Shown: positions 35,001 through 39,370, numbered from the stretch's first letter. The stretch is DNA of 64,000 nt from Charina bottae (GCA_023362775.1 JALMGJ010000006.1:3074001-3138000); one strand, 5' to 3'. Numbers and translations: made by a program. The notes: a model not told the origin generated them from the sequence alone.

Positions 35001-35075
35001 CGGCCGCCGCCACTCACCGTAGGCGTCCTGCGTGGACCGCCGGCGGCGGCGGGCAGGGTCCGACTCGCGCGACAT
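81..35075 (-). CDS. cax1: CAX/VNX1-type vacuolar cation/H+ exchanger gene, 19 coding exons, 3' end off window
   Basis: Nineteen exons on the minus strand join in one frame: all 18 intron phases agree, every intron is GT-AG, and 724 codons contain no stop. The product is a multi-pass antiporter that should exchange Ca2+ or monovalent cations for protons across an acidic organelle membrane. The first alpha repeat lies near residues 406-419 (NATFGSITEL, with Asn410 and Glu418). The second is SACADLATEHI at 609-619, followed by VPEIPEL at 641-647. The N-terminal ~150 residues are hydrophilic and Arg-rich at the start, as in the long VNX1-like branch. A CxxC...CxxC loop sits at 507-526. Zebrafish cax1 belongs to this family and placental mammals lack it. 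The start is the first ATG in a CpG-rich promoter region. About one C-terminal exon, with the last membrane helix, should lie left of base 1. Family assignment is strong; the exact substrate is inference. Confidence 0.93.
913..1149 (-). mobile_element. tRNA-derived SINE (family 1)
   Basis: Reverse copy: poly-T with AATCC at the left, body with GGACAAGTCCCTGCAG, and head ACCACTACACCAAACTGGCTC at the right. It lies in cax1 intron 18. Confidence 0.85.
1317..1717. mobile_element. MITE-F copy (ACAGGTAGTCCTC termini)
   Basis: Left ACAGGTAGTCCTTGCTTAG and right AGTGAGGACTACC, with repeated internal TTAATGACC/CGCTTAA blocks. TA flanks suggest a TA target. Same family as the entries below. Confidence 0.83.
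2119..2197 (-). CDS. cax1: cax1 exon 18 (residues 662-688)
   Basis: 79 nt, phase 2 to phase 0. IEIGNCIAVQVCMLQIPILV and then FFTVFY form a membrane segment. The donor is GTGAGT. Confidence 0.93.
2385..2530 (+). repeat. MIR-like or LINE-derived repeat
   Basis: CCTTGTGAGGGAGGTTGGGC, then CCAACGTCACCTAGGGAGC. A similar string occurs at 16495-16600. The family is not certain. Confidence 0.45.
2684..2778 (-). CDS. cax1: cax1 exon 17 (residues 631-661)
   Basis: 95 nt, phase 0 to phase 2. YFIGVTVLAMVPEIPELING continues the second repeat, with Glu643 and Glu646. The donor is GTAGGT. Confidence 0.94.
2939..3203. mobile_element. hAT-A element (CAGGGGTGGGCAA termini)
   Basis: It starts CAGGGGTGGGCAACGT and ends TTCCCCACCCCTG, with the 8-bp duplication ATTTATAG. 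The interior is GC-rich with repeated CCCGCCCGCAAAC. It lies in cax1 intron 16. Confidence 0.9.
3932..4080 (-). CDS. cax1: cax1 exon 16 (residues 581-630), second alpha repeat
   Basis: 149 nt, phase 1 to phase 0. A His-rich loop (GHHH) precedes a helix and SACADLATEHISPIL, the second cation-binding repeat with Asp613 and Glu617. The donor is GTAAGG. Confidence 0.95.
4090..5280 (-). other. cax1 intron 15, no recognised element
   Basis: Apart from the poly-G run, nothing was recognised between exon 16 and the SINE at 5289. Confidence 0.6.
4859..4875 (+). repeat. Poly-G run
   Basis: A run of about 14 G with no other structure. It is prone to sequencing error. Confidence 0.9.
5289..5522 (+). 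mobile_element. tRNA-derived SINE (family 1), full length
   Basis: Head GCCAGTTTGGTGTTGTGG, then GAGTTCTAGTCCC (B box), body GACCTTGGGCCAG and GTGACACGACTGAATGG-like end, with an A-rich tail. It lies in cax1 intron 15. Confidence 0.87.
5530..6414 (-). other. cax1 intron 15, no recognised element
   Basis: A/T-rich in places, with no repeat family or coding signal identified. Confidence 0.55.
6415..6549. mobile_element. Hairpin hAT MITE (family E), near-perfect palindrome
   Basis: Left arm CAGTGTTTCTCAACCTTGGC ... CCCCAGCCAGC and right arm its reverse complement, meeting at AAGGCTGG. The 135-bp unit could fold into one hairpin. Flanks CATTAAGT and ACTTAAGT are an imperfect duplication. Confidence 0.88.
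6811..6923 (-). CDS. cax1: cax1 exon 15 (residues 543-580)
   Basis: 113 nt, phase 2 to phase 1. PLVYTVSLLLPAAYLIGLIF is a membrane helix, followed by TLKTHSHIYDIHV. The acceptor is CGGCAG and the donor GTAAGT. Confidence 0.93.
7150..7254. mobile_element. Hairpin hAT MITE (family E), shortened
   Basis: AGTGTTTCTCAACCTCGG and GGTTGAGAAACTCTG termini with the 8-bp duplication GCTTAGAC. Part of the left arm is missing. Confidence 0.85.
7985..8339. mobile_element. MITE-F copy, full length
   Basis: Left ACAGGTAGTCCTCGACTTAC and right AAGTCGAGGACTACCTGT. It lies in cax1 intron 14. Confidence 0.88.
8514..8551 (-). CDS. cax1: cax1 exon 14 (residues 531-542), 38-nt microexon
   Basis: A 38-nt exon, phase 0 to phase 2, encoding MENNGTLYYSHI. 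The acceptor is CGGTAG and the donor GTGAGT. Its inclusion is needed for frame: exon 13 ends in phase 0 while exon 15 needs phase 2. Confidence 0.85.
8877..8995 (-). CDS. cax1: cax1 exon 13 (residues 491-530), paired CxxC loop
   Basis: 119 nt, phase 1 to phase 0. VFAPTLF completes the conserved helix end. The loop has CGEC (507-510) and CQSC (523-526) with His515 and His520 between, resembling a zinc ribbon, and an N-F-T sequon at 512. The donor is GTGAGC. Confidence 0.92.
9249..9985 (+). mobile_element. tRNA-derived SINE (family 1) with internal tandem amplification
   Basis: A normal head (GGCTGGTTTGGTGTAGCGG) and tail (AGGCCGTCTCCAAGAATCGG) enclose five or six near-identical segments of about 101 bp. 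Each runs from the B-box (GAGTTCTAGTCCC) to AATGGCAAACC. A normal copy is about 235 bp and this one about 735 bp. Confidence 0.88.
9389..9895 (+). repeat. ~101-bp tandem repeat born inside a SINE
   Basis: Units start near 9389, 9491, 9593, 9694 and 9793, with few differences between them. Each holds GGGTGACCTTGGGCCAGTC and CAGCCCTAGGAAGGAG. Confidence 0.9.
10044..10143 (-). CDS. cax1: cax1 exon 12 (residues 458-490)
   Basis: 100 nt, phase 0 to phase 1. GGIRHQEQRFNSRSAGISSA followed by LLFLSVGG is the conserved segment after the first repeat in CAX proteins. The acceptor is CTTCAAG and the donor GTAGGC. Confidence 0.93.
10576..11102. mobile_element. hAT-C element, split by a nested SINE
   Basis: It starts CAGGGGTCCC, resumes at 10935 as AGGGGTCCCCAACC and ends GGTTGGGGACCGCTG. 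The 8-bp duplication is CTGTAGAG. The interior repeats CCCGCCC and ends with GGTCCCTGGTGCCAG, as in other hAT MITEs. Confidence 0.82.
10586..10934 (+). mobile_element. tRNA-derived SINE (family 2) nested in hAT-C
   Basis: The tRNA-like head has A box TGGCTCAGTGGGTAA and B box GGTTCGAATCC. The body ends in TTTACCTTTACCTT. A 9-bp duplication AGGGGTCCC (10577-10585 and 10935-10943) shows insertion into the transposon. Confidence 0.88.
11220..11403 (-). CDS. cax1: cax1 exon 11 (residues 396-457), first alpha repeat
   Basis: 184 nt, phase 2 to phase 0. It contains AVVNATFGSITELTFYITAL, which is the cation-binding repeat with Asn410 and Glu418, then ALTGTLLGCVLFVP. This exon gives the clearest family identification. 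The donor is GTGAGT. Confidence 0.95.
11404..12211 (-). other. cax1 intron 10, left part, nothing recognised
   Basis: Only an (AAAT)n run at 12167-12188, probably the tail of an old LINE. Confidence 0.5.
12212..12651. mobile_element. Two partial MITE-F copies
   Basis: 12212-12299 has the left terminus followed by GCGACCACAATTG. 12435-12651 is a diverged copy ending CTAAGCGTGGACTAACTGTA. Confidence 0.75.
13051..13192 (-). CDS. cax1: cax1 exon 10 (residues 349-395)
   Basis: 142 nt, phase 1 to phase 2. It encodes LLPLVIVTLVLGYADKHNYY, then a second helix (FTLALLSIMPLSYYIGMAIA) leading into the first alpha repeat. The acceptor is CCTCAG and the donor GTGAGC. Confidence 0.92.
13261..13415 (+). 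mobile_element. Bov-B LINE 3' end
   Basis: GAGATGGTTAGATAGCATCACC, CTCCGGGAGGCAGTGGAGG and GAGTTGGACACGACTAAACG, then CTGAACAACAA, are the typical 3' tail of Bov-B. This element is shared by squamates and ruminants. Confidence 0.9.
13536..13881 (-). mobile_element. hAT-B element, ~3 minisatellite units
   Basis: It starts CAGAGCTTTCCAAAC, ends GGAAAGCTCTA and is flanked by the 8-bp duplication CTATAGAC. The inside holds about three units of the 61/56-bp minisatellite between TGTGTCG-rich flanks. It lies in cax1 intron 9. Confidence 0.88.
14343..14445 (-). CDS. cax1: cax1 exon 9 (residues 315-348), YRA...YYKYAVDGIN motif
   Basis: 103 nt, phase 0 to phase 1. A long polypyrimidine tract precedes the acceptor CTCCAG. 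CCYRAVNAYYYKYAVDGIN is a hallmark segment of this CAX branch. The donor GTATCC is weak, but the phase fits exon 10. Confidence 0.87.
14784..15192. mobile_element. MITE-F copy
   Basis: Left ACAGGTAGTCCTTGCTTAAC and right TAAGCGAGGACTACCTGT. It lies in cax1 intron 8. Confidence 0.87.
15508..15693 (-). CDS. cax1: cax1 exon 8 (residues 253-314), two membrane helices
   Basis: 186 nt, phase 0 to phase 0. Two hydrophobic runs (FMWLLTGFPLLVLAHALVCF and VCWLLVFFIPVAKM) are followed by the polar tail CVHIQRLRK. The acceptor is TTCCAG and the donor GTGAGA. Confidence 0.9.
15822..16206. mobile_element. MITE-F copy
   Basis: Left ACAGGTAGTCCTCACCTAAT and right TTAAGCAAGGACTACCGT. It lies in cax1 intron 7. 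Confidence 0.85.
16208..16600 (-). mobile_element. CR1/L2-type LINE 3' end
   Basis: GGCCACCCATCTCACAAG and GACTCTGGGCGGTATACAGC are the reverse of the usual 3' UTR (CCGCCCAGAGTC). Confidence 0.6.
16650..16806 (+). mobile_element. CR1/L2-type LINE 3' tail with (AAAT)n
   Basis: TAAGCCGCCCGGAGTCGCCG followed by GGCGGCTATATAAATTTG and an (AAAT)n run at 16781-16805. Confidence 0.72.
16810..17947 (-). other. cax1 intron 7, scattered A/T-rich LINE-like remnants
   Basis: TTTATTTATTAACTTATTATT near 17450 with CCCGCCCATCTCCCC reads as a reverse LINE tail. The rest is unassigned. Confidence 0.5.
17948..18082 (-). CDS. cax1: cax1 exon 7 (residues 208-252), hydrophilic loop
   Basis: 135 nt, phase 0 to phase 0, acceptor CTTCCAG and donor GTAAGG. 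It encodes a charged loop containing ETAPLL (a possible acidic-dileucine-type sorting signal) and a Ser-rich end. The sorting role is inference. Confidence 0.88.
18402..18463 (-). CDS. cax1: cax1 exon 6 (residues 187-207)
   Basis: 62 nt, phase 1 to phase 0. It encodes GKLCLKLAGYFIWPFGKVIQ-K, an amphipathic or second membrane segment typical of the VNX1-like branch. The acceptor is TTTTAG and the donor GTAAGA. Confidence 0.88.
18640..18756 (-). CDS. cax1: cax1 exon 5 (residues 148-186), first membrane helix
   Basis: 117 nt, phase 1 to phase 1. It holds a strongly hydrophobic run (FYLLLFGWWLSLLYVLVSLL) and ends in LGTPYG. The donor is GTGAGG. Confidence 0.9.
19490..19598 (-). CDS. cax1: cax1 exon 4 (residues 112-147)
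   Basis: 109 nt, phase 0 to phase 1, acceptor TCATACAG and donor GTAAAT. It encodes FGFKKWKSHVTARPWEDRSE and then a YSDLTVIKSPTG segment, the last hydrophilic piece before the first helix. Confidence 0.85.
19631..19937 (-). mobile_element. tRNA-derived SINE (family 2), truncated head
   Basis: Reverse orientation: AAGGTAAAGGTTTCCCC at the left, body in common with 10586-10934. It stops within the tRNA head at 19937, so the A box is incomplete. It lies next to cax1 exon 4. Confidence 0.85.
20090..20225 (+). mobile_element. CR1/L2-type LINE 3' tail
   Basis: AAAGCCCAGAGTCATTGCG, GGGCGGTATATAACTTTG, then AATAAATAAA. Confidence 0.65.
20669..21050 (+). mobile_element. CR1/L2-type LINE 3' end
   Basis: The C-terminal ORF end (CCCCCGGAGGTGGGACAGGC, CTTGCTCCTGGACTTCCG) leads into TAAACCGCCCAGAGTTCCC and an AATAAATAATAAT tail. 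Confidence 0.75.
21060..22400 (-). other. cax1 intron 3, A/T-rich, nothing recognised
   Basis: No coding exon is needed here by phase. No repeat family was identified. Confidence 0.5.
22408..22520 (-). CDS. cax1: cax1 exon 3 (residues 74-111)
   Basis: 113 nt, phase 1 to phase 0. It encodes a Cys-rich stretch (CC, then CDGC at 86-89) followed by an acidic KMTLTAENEVEAHRLSNNYK segment. The TCCAG acceptor was chosen because it alone keeps the frame from exon 2. The donor is GTTGGC, weaker than the others. Confidence 0.8.
22700..23215 (+). mobile_element. RTE/Bov-B-type LINE reverse transcriptase C-terminal fragment
   Basis: Plus-strand translation gives GFPATLYGSESWTLKKQDRK, IDAFELWCWRR and TRLKLSYFGHMM, the thumb/C-terminal region of RTE-clade LINE proteins. 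A frameshift follows the HMM motif. It lies in cax1 intron 3 about 180 bp upstream of exon 3. Confidence 0.82.
23225..23300 (+). mobile_element. CR1/L2-type LINE 3' tail
   Basis: AACCCGCCCAGAGTCCCTTG, GATGGGTGGGGAATAAATTTG, then (AAAT)n. It follows directly on the RTE fragment. Confidence 0.7.
23600..24195 (+). mobile_element. CR1/L2-type LINE: ORF2 C-terminal end plus 3' UTR
   Basis: Plus-strand translation gives FKALHGMGPGYLRDRL and RRAFSAIAPALWNNLPPEVR, the C-terminal domain of CR1/L2-type ORF2. The 3' UTR has AACCGCCCAGAGTCTACTG and an A/T tail. Truncated at the 5' side. Confidence 0.82.
24200..25452 (-). other. cax1 intron 2, includes an unexplained 130-codon plus-strand open frame
   Basis: A plus-strand frame at 24308-24700 begins MEGEEEEQELFAPVLVS. 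No family match, splice support or conservation is visible. Confidence 0.4.
25453..25614 (-). CDS. cax1: cax1 exon 2 (residues 20-73)
   Basis: 162 nt, phase 1 to phase 1, acceptor TTTTCAG and donor GTAAAG. It encodes a hydrophilic, His- and Pro-rich segment of the N-terminal cytosolic region with no helix. The first intron, about 9.4 kb, is the longest in the gene. Confidence 0.8.
26029..26075 (+). repeat. (ATC)n microsatellite
   Basis: About 15 repeats of ATC with one ATT interruption. Confidence 0.95.
26196..26310 (+). mobile_element. RTE-type LINE 3' fragment
   Basis: GACCTGAAGGACCAGGTTGAG and GCTAAGAGTCGACAACGAC repeat the end of the 22700-23340 copy. Confidence 0.7.
26459..26706. mobile_element. 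hAT-A element
   Basis: Same family as 2939-3203, with the 8-bp duplication TTCTAGAG. The right terminal base triplet has mutated. It lies in cax1 intron 1. Confidence 0.88.
26715..27690 (-). other. cax1 intron 1, A/T-rich, nothing recognised
   Basis: No repeat or coding signal identified. Confidence 0.5.
27697..28354 (-). mobile_element. Penelope-like retroelement remnant with inverted terminal arms
   Basis: Two 157-bp arms (27697-27853 and 28198-28354) are inverted copies of each other. Between them the minus strand encodes the C-terminal end of a Penelope ORF. Each arm holds a hammerhead-like core (CTGAAGA ... GCTGGCGAAACG). Truncated 5' ends with inverted terminal copies are typical of Penelope insertions. 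It lies in cax1 intron 1. Confidence 0.8.
27849..28197 (-). pseudogene. Penelope GIY-YIG endonuclease C-terminal fragment
   Basis: The minus-strand frame begins SVAEHALKQTGHKILFENTE and includes REAIEIHKHQ and LKISKTWLPVLKN. These match the region after the GIY-YIG domain in Penelope-like reverse transcriptases. The reverse transcriptase and the GIY-YIG core are missing, so it is a dead fragment. Confidence 0.75.
29022..29115. mobile_element. MITE-F fragment
   Basis: CCTCGTTTAGTGACTGCC and AAAACGTCACTTTGAGACC mark an internal fragment without a right terminus. Confidence 0.6.
29128..29190. mobile_element. Half copy of hairpin MITE (family E)
   Basis: One arm only: AGTGTTTCTCCCTCTCAGC to CCCCAGCCAGCC. 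Another arm fragment (GGACTTCAACTCCCAGGATT) lies at 28986-29015. Confidence 0.8.
29336..29504. mobile_element. Hairpin hAT MITE (family E)
   Basis: Palindromic arms around a short unpaired centre (GGGGAACCGTTGTGAGG). The flanking 8 bp are TTCTACAA and TTCTACAG. A second, half copy lies just left at 29128-29190. Confidence 0.87.
29870..30076 (+). mobile_element. hAT-B element, ~1 minisatellite unit
   Basis: Terminal CAGAGCTTTCCAAACTTTTC and AGTTTGGAAAGCTCTG, with the 8-bp duplication CTCTAAGA on both sides. Only a single minisatellite unit is present, so this is the shortest copy carrying it. Confidence 0.9.
30203..30429. mobile_element. Short MITE-F-related copy
   Basis: Left TGGTCGTCCTCATTTCGC and right AAATGAGGATGACCTGTA. 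Diverged and about half length. Confidence 0.7.
30434..30660 (-). mobile_element. tRNA-derived SINE (family 1)
   Basis: Reverse copy: TTTTTTTTAATCCGTTCAAT at the left, CAAACTGGCTCTC at the right, with the same body as the others. It lies in cax1 intron 1. Confidence 0.85.
30661..31388 (-). other. cax1 intron 1, nothing recognised
   Basis: No repeat family or exon identified between the SINE and the hairpin MITE. Confidence 0.5.
31389..31523. mobile_element. Hairpin hAT MITE (family E)
   Basis: Left CAGGGTTTCTCAACCATGGC and right CACGGTTGAGAAACACTG, centre AGCAAAGCTGGCT. No clear flanking duplication is visible. Confidence 0.85.
31688..32015 (-). mobile_element. tRNA-derived SINE (family 2), near full length
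   Basis: Reverse orientation with tail GTAAAGGTAAAGG at the left and tRNA head ending GGTAGCTCAGCGGGTAAG-like at the right. A and B boxes are recognisable. Confidence 0.87.
32016..33210 (-). other. cax1 intron 1, nothing recognised
   Basis: A (CT)n run at 32897-32914 is the only clear feature. Confidence 0.5.
33215..33690 (-). mobile_element. CR1/L2-type LINE 3' end, reverse
   Basis: TTATTTATTTAGTTTTTATT at the left, then GACTCTGGGTGGCTGATAC, then reverse ORF end (GATGATGTTCCACAGGGCGG). Confidence 0.75.
33695..34042 (+). mobile_element. CR1/L2-type LINE 3' end with (GAAT)n(AAAT)n tail
   Basis: GAGGTGAGGCGGGCACCCTG to AATCGCCCAGAGTCTGCC, 3' tail of (GAAT)n then (AAAT)n at 33967-34041. It is joined tail-out with the reverse copy at 33215-33690. 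Confidence 0.78.
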
Positions 35076-35480
35076 GGCCGGAGGGGAGCCGCTGCCGTGC
35101 AAAGGGGACCGGCGCGGCGTCTCCGCTGCCCGGGCGAGGCAGGCACGTGCGCGGGGGCTTTAAAGGGCGGGGCGGGGCGGGGCGGGCGGAGCATGCGCCG
35201 CCCCGCGCGGAGCTGGGCAGGGGCTCTCGGCTCGGGGCGCTGAGGACCAAGCGGGCTATAAAGCCGGGAGCCGGGCAAACTCGCTCGCCGTGGGGCGGCG
35301 CACACCCGGTTATTCCGGTCCAGTTTAAACGGGGACGCGTTGCAGCCCGGCAAGGGGGGGAAACGAGACCAGAGAGCCGGGTTCAAAAACTGCCTCGACC
35401 CCCGCTTCGCCTCGGCTTATGGCCAGAGCCACAACTCGCCCCTCCACCGAAGCCCGAAACTGGCATTCTAGCACAGCGCA
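34540..35480. promoter_or_regulatory. CpG-rich promoter region of cax1
   Basis: Dense CpG around the first coding exon. Tandem GGGCGG boxes at 35165-35190 are Sp1-type. A CACGTG E-box is at 35144-35149, 70 bp upstream of the ATG, which could bind TFEB/MITF/USF-type factors (inference). A plus-strand TATAAAG at 35257-35263 points away from cax1 and might mark divergent transcription, but no plus-strand gene is recognised there. Confidence 0.7.
35018..35075 (-). CDS. cax1: cax1 exon 1 (start codon; residues 1-19)
   Basis: The ATG at 35075-35073 opens MSRESDPARRRRR and then STQDAY. The donor is GTGAGT (35017-35012) and the exon ends in phase 1. The Arg-rich N terminus should be cytosolic. It lies inside the CpG-rich block, which supports it as the first coding exon. 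Confidence 0.85.
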
Positions 35481-36353
35481 CCGTGTGAACCGAACCAACC
35501 GCAGGCTAGCCCGGAAATCCAAATTAAAAGCCTTGGCTTAATGTGAGGGATGAACCAAATCCGTTCTCACTCGAGCAGGCTTTACACTACAGGTTGGTGG
35601 GATCCATCTGTTCTCTCTCTCATTTTTACAGGCGCCAAGATGAAGTCCACCGGAGTCCGAGGAAGTTGCAAACGTTTGGGGTTTAAGAGTTGGGCAGGGG
35701 TAGCCAACTTTCAGGGGCAGGGACTACTGTGCAGAGGGGACTCCCCCTCCCCCCCGCCCAACCTAGTTTAATTTCTCTATTCCTTGAAAAGTGTGAACAG
35801 GAAGTCTGCTATGCAGCTGGTTTTACAAAGATGCGAACTACAGATTACAGAACTGCACATTATATAAAGTCCTTCTGTAAAAGTTGCATATAGGTTATAA
35901 AAGTTCAAGCCAGTCTGTTAAAAGATCATGCATAGATGATGGATTTGGCCGAGTTCAGTCATGTCCAGACCCCAAATAGTTTCAATGTTCATGGTGGCTG
36001 CGTATCTCCTAATGTGAATCACAAGAGCACAGACATCCCATCTTCCCCTTTATGAAAGAATTTAAGCATTTTTAAAAATTGAGGTGGGGCGGGGAGCCAG
36101 ACCGGTCCTAAGAGTGGGATCTGTGGATATTATTGCTGCTTACGGACACCATCTTGGGGTCCTAACACTTATGGCTTTGCCACCTGGGCGCGACAGGATG
36201 CCTGTTCAAAAGGGCAGCATATCATGGAGAAGCTGCTCGGTGGAGGCTGAGATGAGCTGAGAGGACAGAGAAAGCTTGGGAGAGCCAGCTGTGCTGCTTC
36301 AATATAATTAATTAATAAGTAAGTAAGTAAGTAAGTAAGGAGGACCCTTAGGA
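35481..36353. other. Interval upstream of cax1, unassigned
   Basis: No exon or repeat recognised except the (TAAG)n run. Confidence 0.5.
36308..36340 (+). repeat. (TAAG)n microsatellite
   Basis: Six or so TAAG units just left of the giant hAT-B copy. Confidence 0.9.
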
Positions 36354-39300
36354 CAGAGCTTTCCAAACTTTTCATGTTGGTGACAACTTCTTAGACATGC
36401 ATCATTTCGCGACACACTCTTACAGCAGGGCATTATTTCACGACACACTCTTACAGCAGGGCATAAGGCAGGCACTAGGACCTGCGTGGAATCCTGGCAG
36501 GGCAGGTTTGGAGGCAGCCAGGCACAAGGCAGGCACTAGGACCTGCGCGGAATCCTGGCAGGGCAGGTTTGGAGGCAGCAAGGCACAAGGCAGGTACTAG
36601 GACCTGCGCGGAATCCTGGCAGGGCAGGTTTGGAGGCAGCAGGGCACAAGGCAGGCACTAGGACCTGCGCGGAATCCTGGCAGGGCAGGTTTGGAGGCAG
36701 CAGGGCACAAGGCAGGCACTAGGACCTGCGTGGAATCACAGCAGGTTTGGAGGGAGCAGGGCACAAGGCAGGCACTAGGACCTGCGTGGAATCACAGCCG
36801 GTTTGGAGGCAGCAAGGCACAAGGCAGGCACTAGGACCTGCGTGGAATCACAGCAGGTTTGGAGGGAGCAGGGCACAAGGCAGGCACTAGGACCTGCGCG
36901 GAATCACAGCGGGTTTGGAGGGAGCAGGGCACAAGGCAGGCACTAGGACCTGCGCGGAATCACAGCAGGTTTGGAGGCAGTCAGGCATAAGGCAGGCACT
37001 AGGACCTGTGTGGAATCCTGGCAGGGCAGGTTTGGAGGCAGCAAGGCACAAGGCAGGCACTAGGACCTGCGTGGAATCCTGGCAGGGCAGGTTTTGGAGG
37101 CAGCAAGGCACAAGGCAGGCACTAGGACCTGCGTGGAATCCTGGCAGGGCAGGTTTGGAGGCAGCAGGGCACAAGGCAGGCACTAGGACCTGCGTGGAAT
37201 CCTGGCAGGGCAGGTTTGGAGGCAGCCAGGCACAAGGCAGGCACTAGGACCTGTGCAGAATCACAGCAGGTTTGGAGGCAACAGGGCACAAGGCAGGCAC
37301 TAGGACCTGCGCGGAATCCTGGCAGGGCAGGTTTGGAGGCAGCAAGGCACAAGGCAGGCACTAGGACCTGCGCGGAATCCTGGCAGGGCAGGTTTGGAGG
37401 CAGCAAAGCACAAGGCAGGCACTAGGACCTGCGCGGAATCACAGCAGGTTTGGAGGAAGCAAGGCACAAGGCAGGCACTAGGACCTGCGTGGAATCCTGG
37501 CAGGGCAGGTTTGGAGGCCGCAAGGCACAAGGCAGGCACTAGGACCTGCGCGGAATCACAGCAGGTTTGGAGGCAGCAAGGCACAAGGCAGGCACTAGGA
37601 CCTGCGTGGAATCCTGGCAGGGCAGGTTTGGAGGCCGCAAGGCACAAGGCAGGCACTAGGACCTGCGCGGAATCACAGCAGGTTTGGAGGCAGCAGGGCA
37701 CAAGGCAGGCACTAGGACCTGCGCGGAATCACAGCAGGTTTGGAGGCAGCCAGGGACAAGGCAGGCACTAGGACCTGTGCAGAATCACAGCAGGTTTGGA
37801 GGCAGCAGGGCACAAGGCAGGCACTAGGACCTGCGTGAAATCCTGGCAGGGCAGGTTTGGAGGCAGCAAGGCACAAGGCAGGCACTAGGACCTGCGCAGA
37901 ATCACAGCAGGTTTGGAGGCAGCCAGGGACAAGGCAGGCACTAGGACCTGTGCAGAATCACAGCAGGTTTGGAGGCAGCAGGGCACAAGGCAGGCACTAG
38001 GACCTGCGTGGAATCCTGGCAGGGCAGGTTTGGAGGCAGCAAGGCACAAGGCAGGCACTAGGACCTGCGCGGAATCACAGCAGGTTTGGAGGCAGCCAGG
38101 GACAAGGCAGGCACTAGGACCTGTGCAGAATCACAGCAGGTTTGGAGGCAGCAAGGCACAAGGCAGGCGCTAGGACCTGCCTGGAATCCTGGCAGGGCAG
38201 GTTTGGAGGCCGCAAGGCACAAGGCAGGCACTAGGACCTGCGCAGAATCACAGCAGGTTTGGAGGCAGCAGGGCACAAGGCAGGCACTAGGACCTGTGCG
38301 GAATCACAGCAGGTTTGGAGGCAGCAGGGCACAAGGCGGGCACTAGGACCTGTGCGGAATCTTGGCAGGTTTGGAGGCCGCAAGGCACAAGGCAGGCACT
38401 AGGACCTGCGCAGAATCACAGCAGGTTTGGAGGCAGCAGGGCACAAGGCGGGCACTAGGACCTGTGCGGAATCACAGCAGGTTTGGAGGCAGCCAGGCAC
38501 AAGGCAGGCACTAGGACCTGTGCAGAATCACAGCAGGTTTGGAGGCAGCAGGGCACAAGGCAGGCACTAGGACCTGTGCGGAATCACAGCAGGTTTGGAG
38601 GCAGCCAGGCACAAGGCAGGCACTAGGACCTGTGCAGAATCACAGCAGGTTTGGAGGCAGCAGGGCACAAGGCGGGCACTAGGACCTGTGCGGAATCCTG
38701 GCAGGGCAGGTTTGGAGGCAGCAAGGCACAAGGCAGGCACTAGGACCTGCATGGAATCACAGCAGGTTTGGAGGCAGCAAGGCACAAGGCAGGCGCTAGG
38801 ACCTGCGTGGAATCCTGGCAGGGCAGGTTTGGAGGCAGCAAGGCACAAGGCATGCACTAGGACCTGTGCAGAATCCTGGCAGGGCAGGTTTGGAGGCAGC
38901 AAGGCACAAGGCAGGCACTAGGACCTGCGCAGAATCACAGCAGGTTTGGAGGCAGCAGGGCACAAGGCAGGCACTAGGACCTGCGCGGAATCACAGCAGG
39001 TTTGGAGGCAGCCAGGCACAAGGCAGGCACTAGGACCTGTGCGGAATCCTGGCAGGGCTCGGAGGCAGCAGCAGCCGCCGCAACACACCCAGACACTGCA
39101 GGCGACACACTAACGCATAGCTTTCCAAACTCTGTGTCGCGACACTTTAGTGTGTCGCAACACAGTTTAGTGTGTCGCGAAGCGGTGGCATTAGTGTGCA
39201 CGGCGGCGGCAGCAACGCGCCATCGCCGCTTCCGCATTTTAGCGAGGCTGCTGCCGCGTGCCCCCCATGCCGCCGCCGTGCACGAACGCGCCCCCGTTGC

Positions 39301-39370
39301 TGCCGTTGGTGTGTCGCCAACAGCAGCACTTTGGAAAACACTGCACTAATATGCAGTTTGGAAAGCTTTG
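36354..39370 (+). mobile_element. Giant hAT-B copy with internal minisatellite (~44 units)
   Basis: It starts CAGAGCTTTCCAAAC and ends TTTGGAAAGCTTTG. Flanks CCTTAGGA and CTTTAGGA are an 8-bp duplication with one change. A tandem array fills 36473-39055. From about 39116 a second, diverged terminal sequence (AGCTTTCCAAACT) and a GC-rich block suggest a nested or composite right end. It sits in the interval between cax1 and TMEM209. Confidence 0.88.
36473..39055 (+). repeat. 61/56-bp minisatellite array inside hAT-B
   Basis: About 44 units of two kinds alternate irregularly: 61 bp (GAATCCTGGCAGGGCAGG core) and 56 bp (GAATCACAGCAGG core). All share GGAGGCAGC..GGCACAAGGCAGG and CACTAGGACCTG. 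Open frames in all phases here are by-products of the repeat, not genes. Confidence 0.95.

Noticed and set aside
34638..35488. Several long open frames on both strands in the GC-rich promoter
   Set aside because: Stop codons are rare in CpG-rich DNA; only the short first exon of cax1 has splice and family support.
36473..39055. Regular repeats suggesting a CRISPR array
   Set aside because: Units are contiguous with no unique spacers, inside a eukaryotic transposon.
36915..39349. Many long overlapping open frames on both strands with repeated GTRTCAESQ- or PALCLAASK-type peptides
   Set aside because: They are translations of the 61/56-bp minisatellite, open because the repeat lacks stops, not genes.
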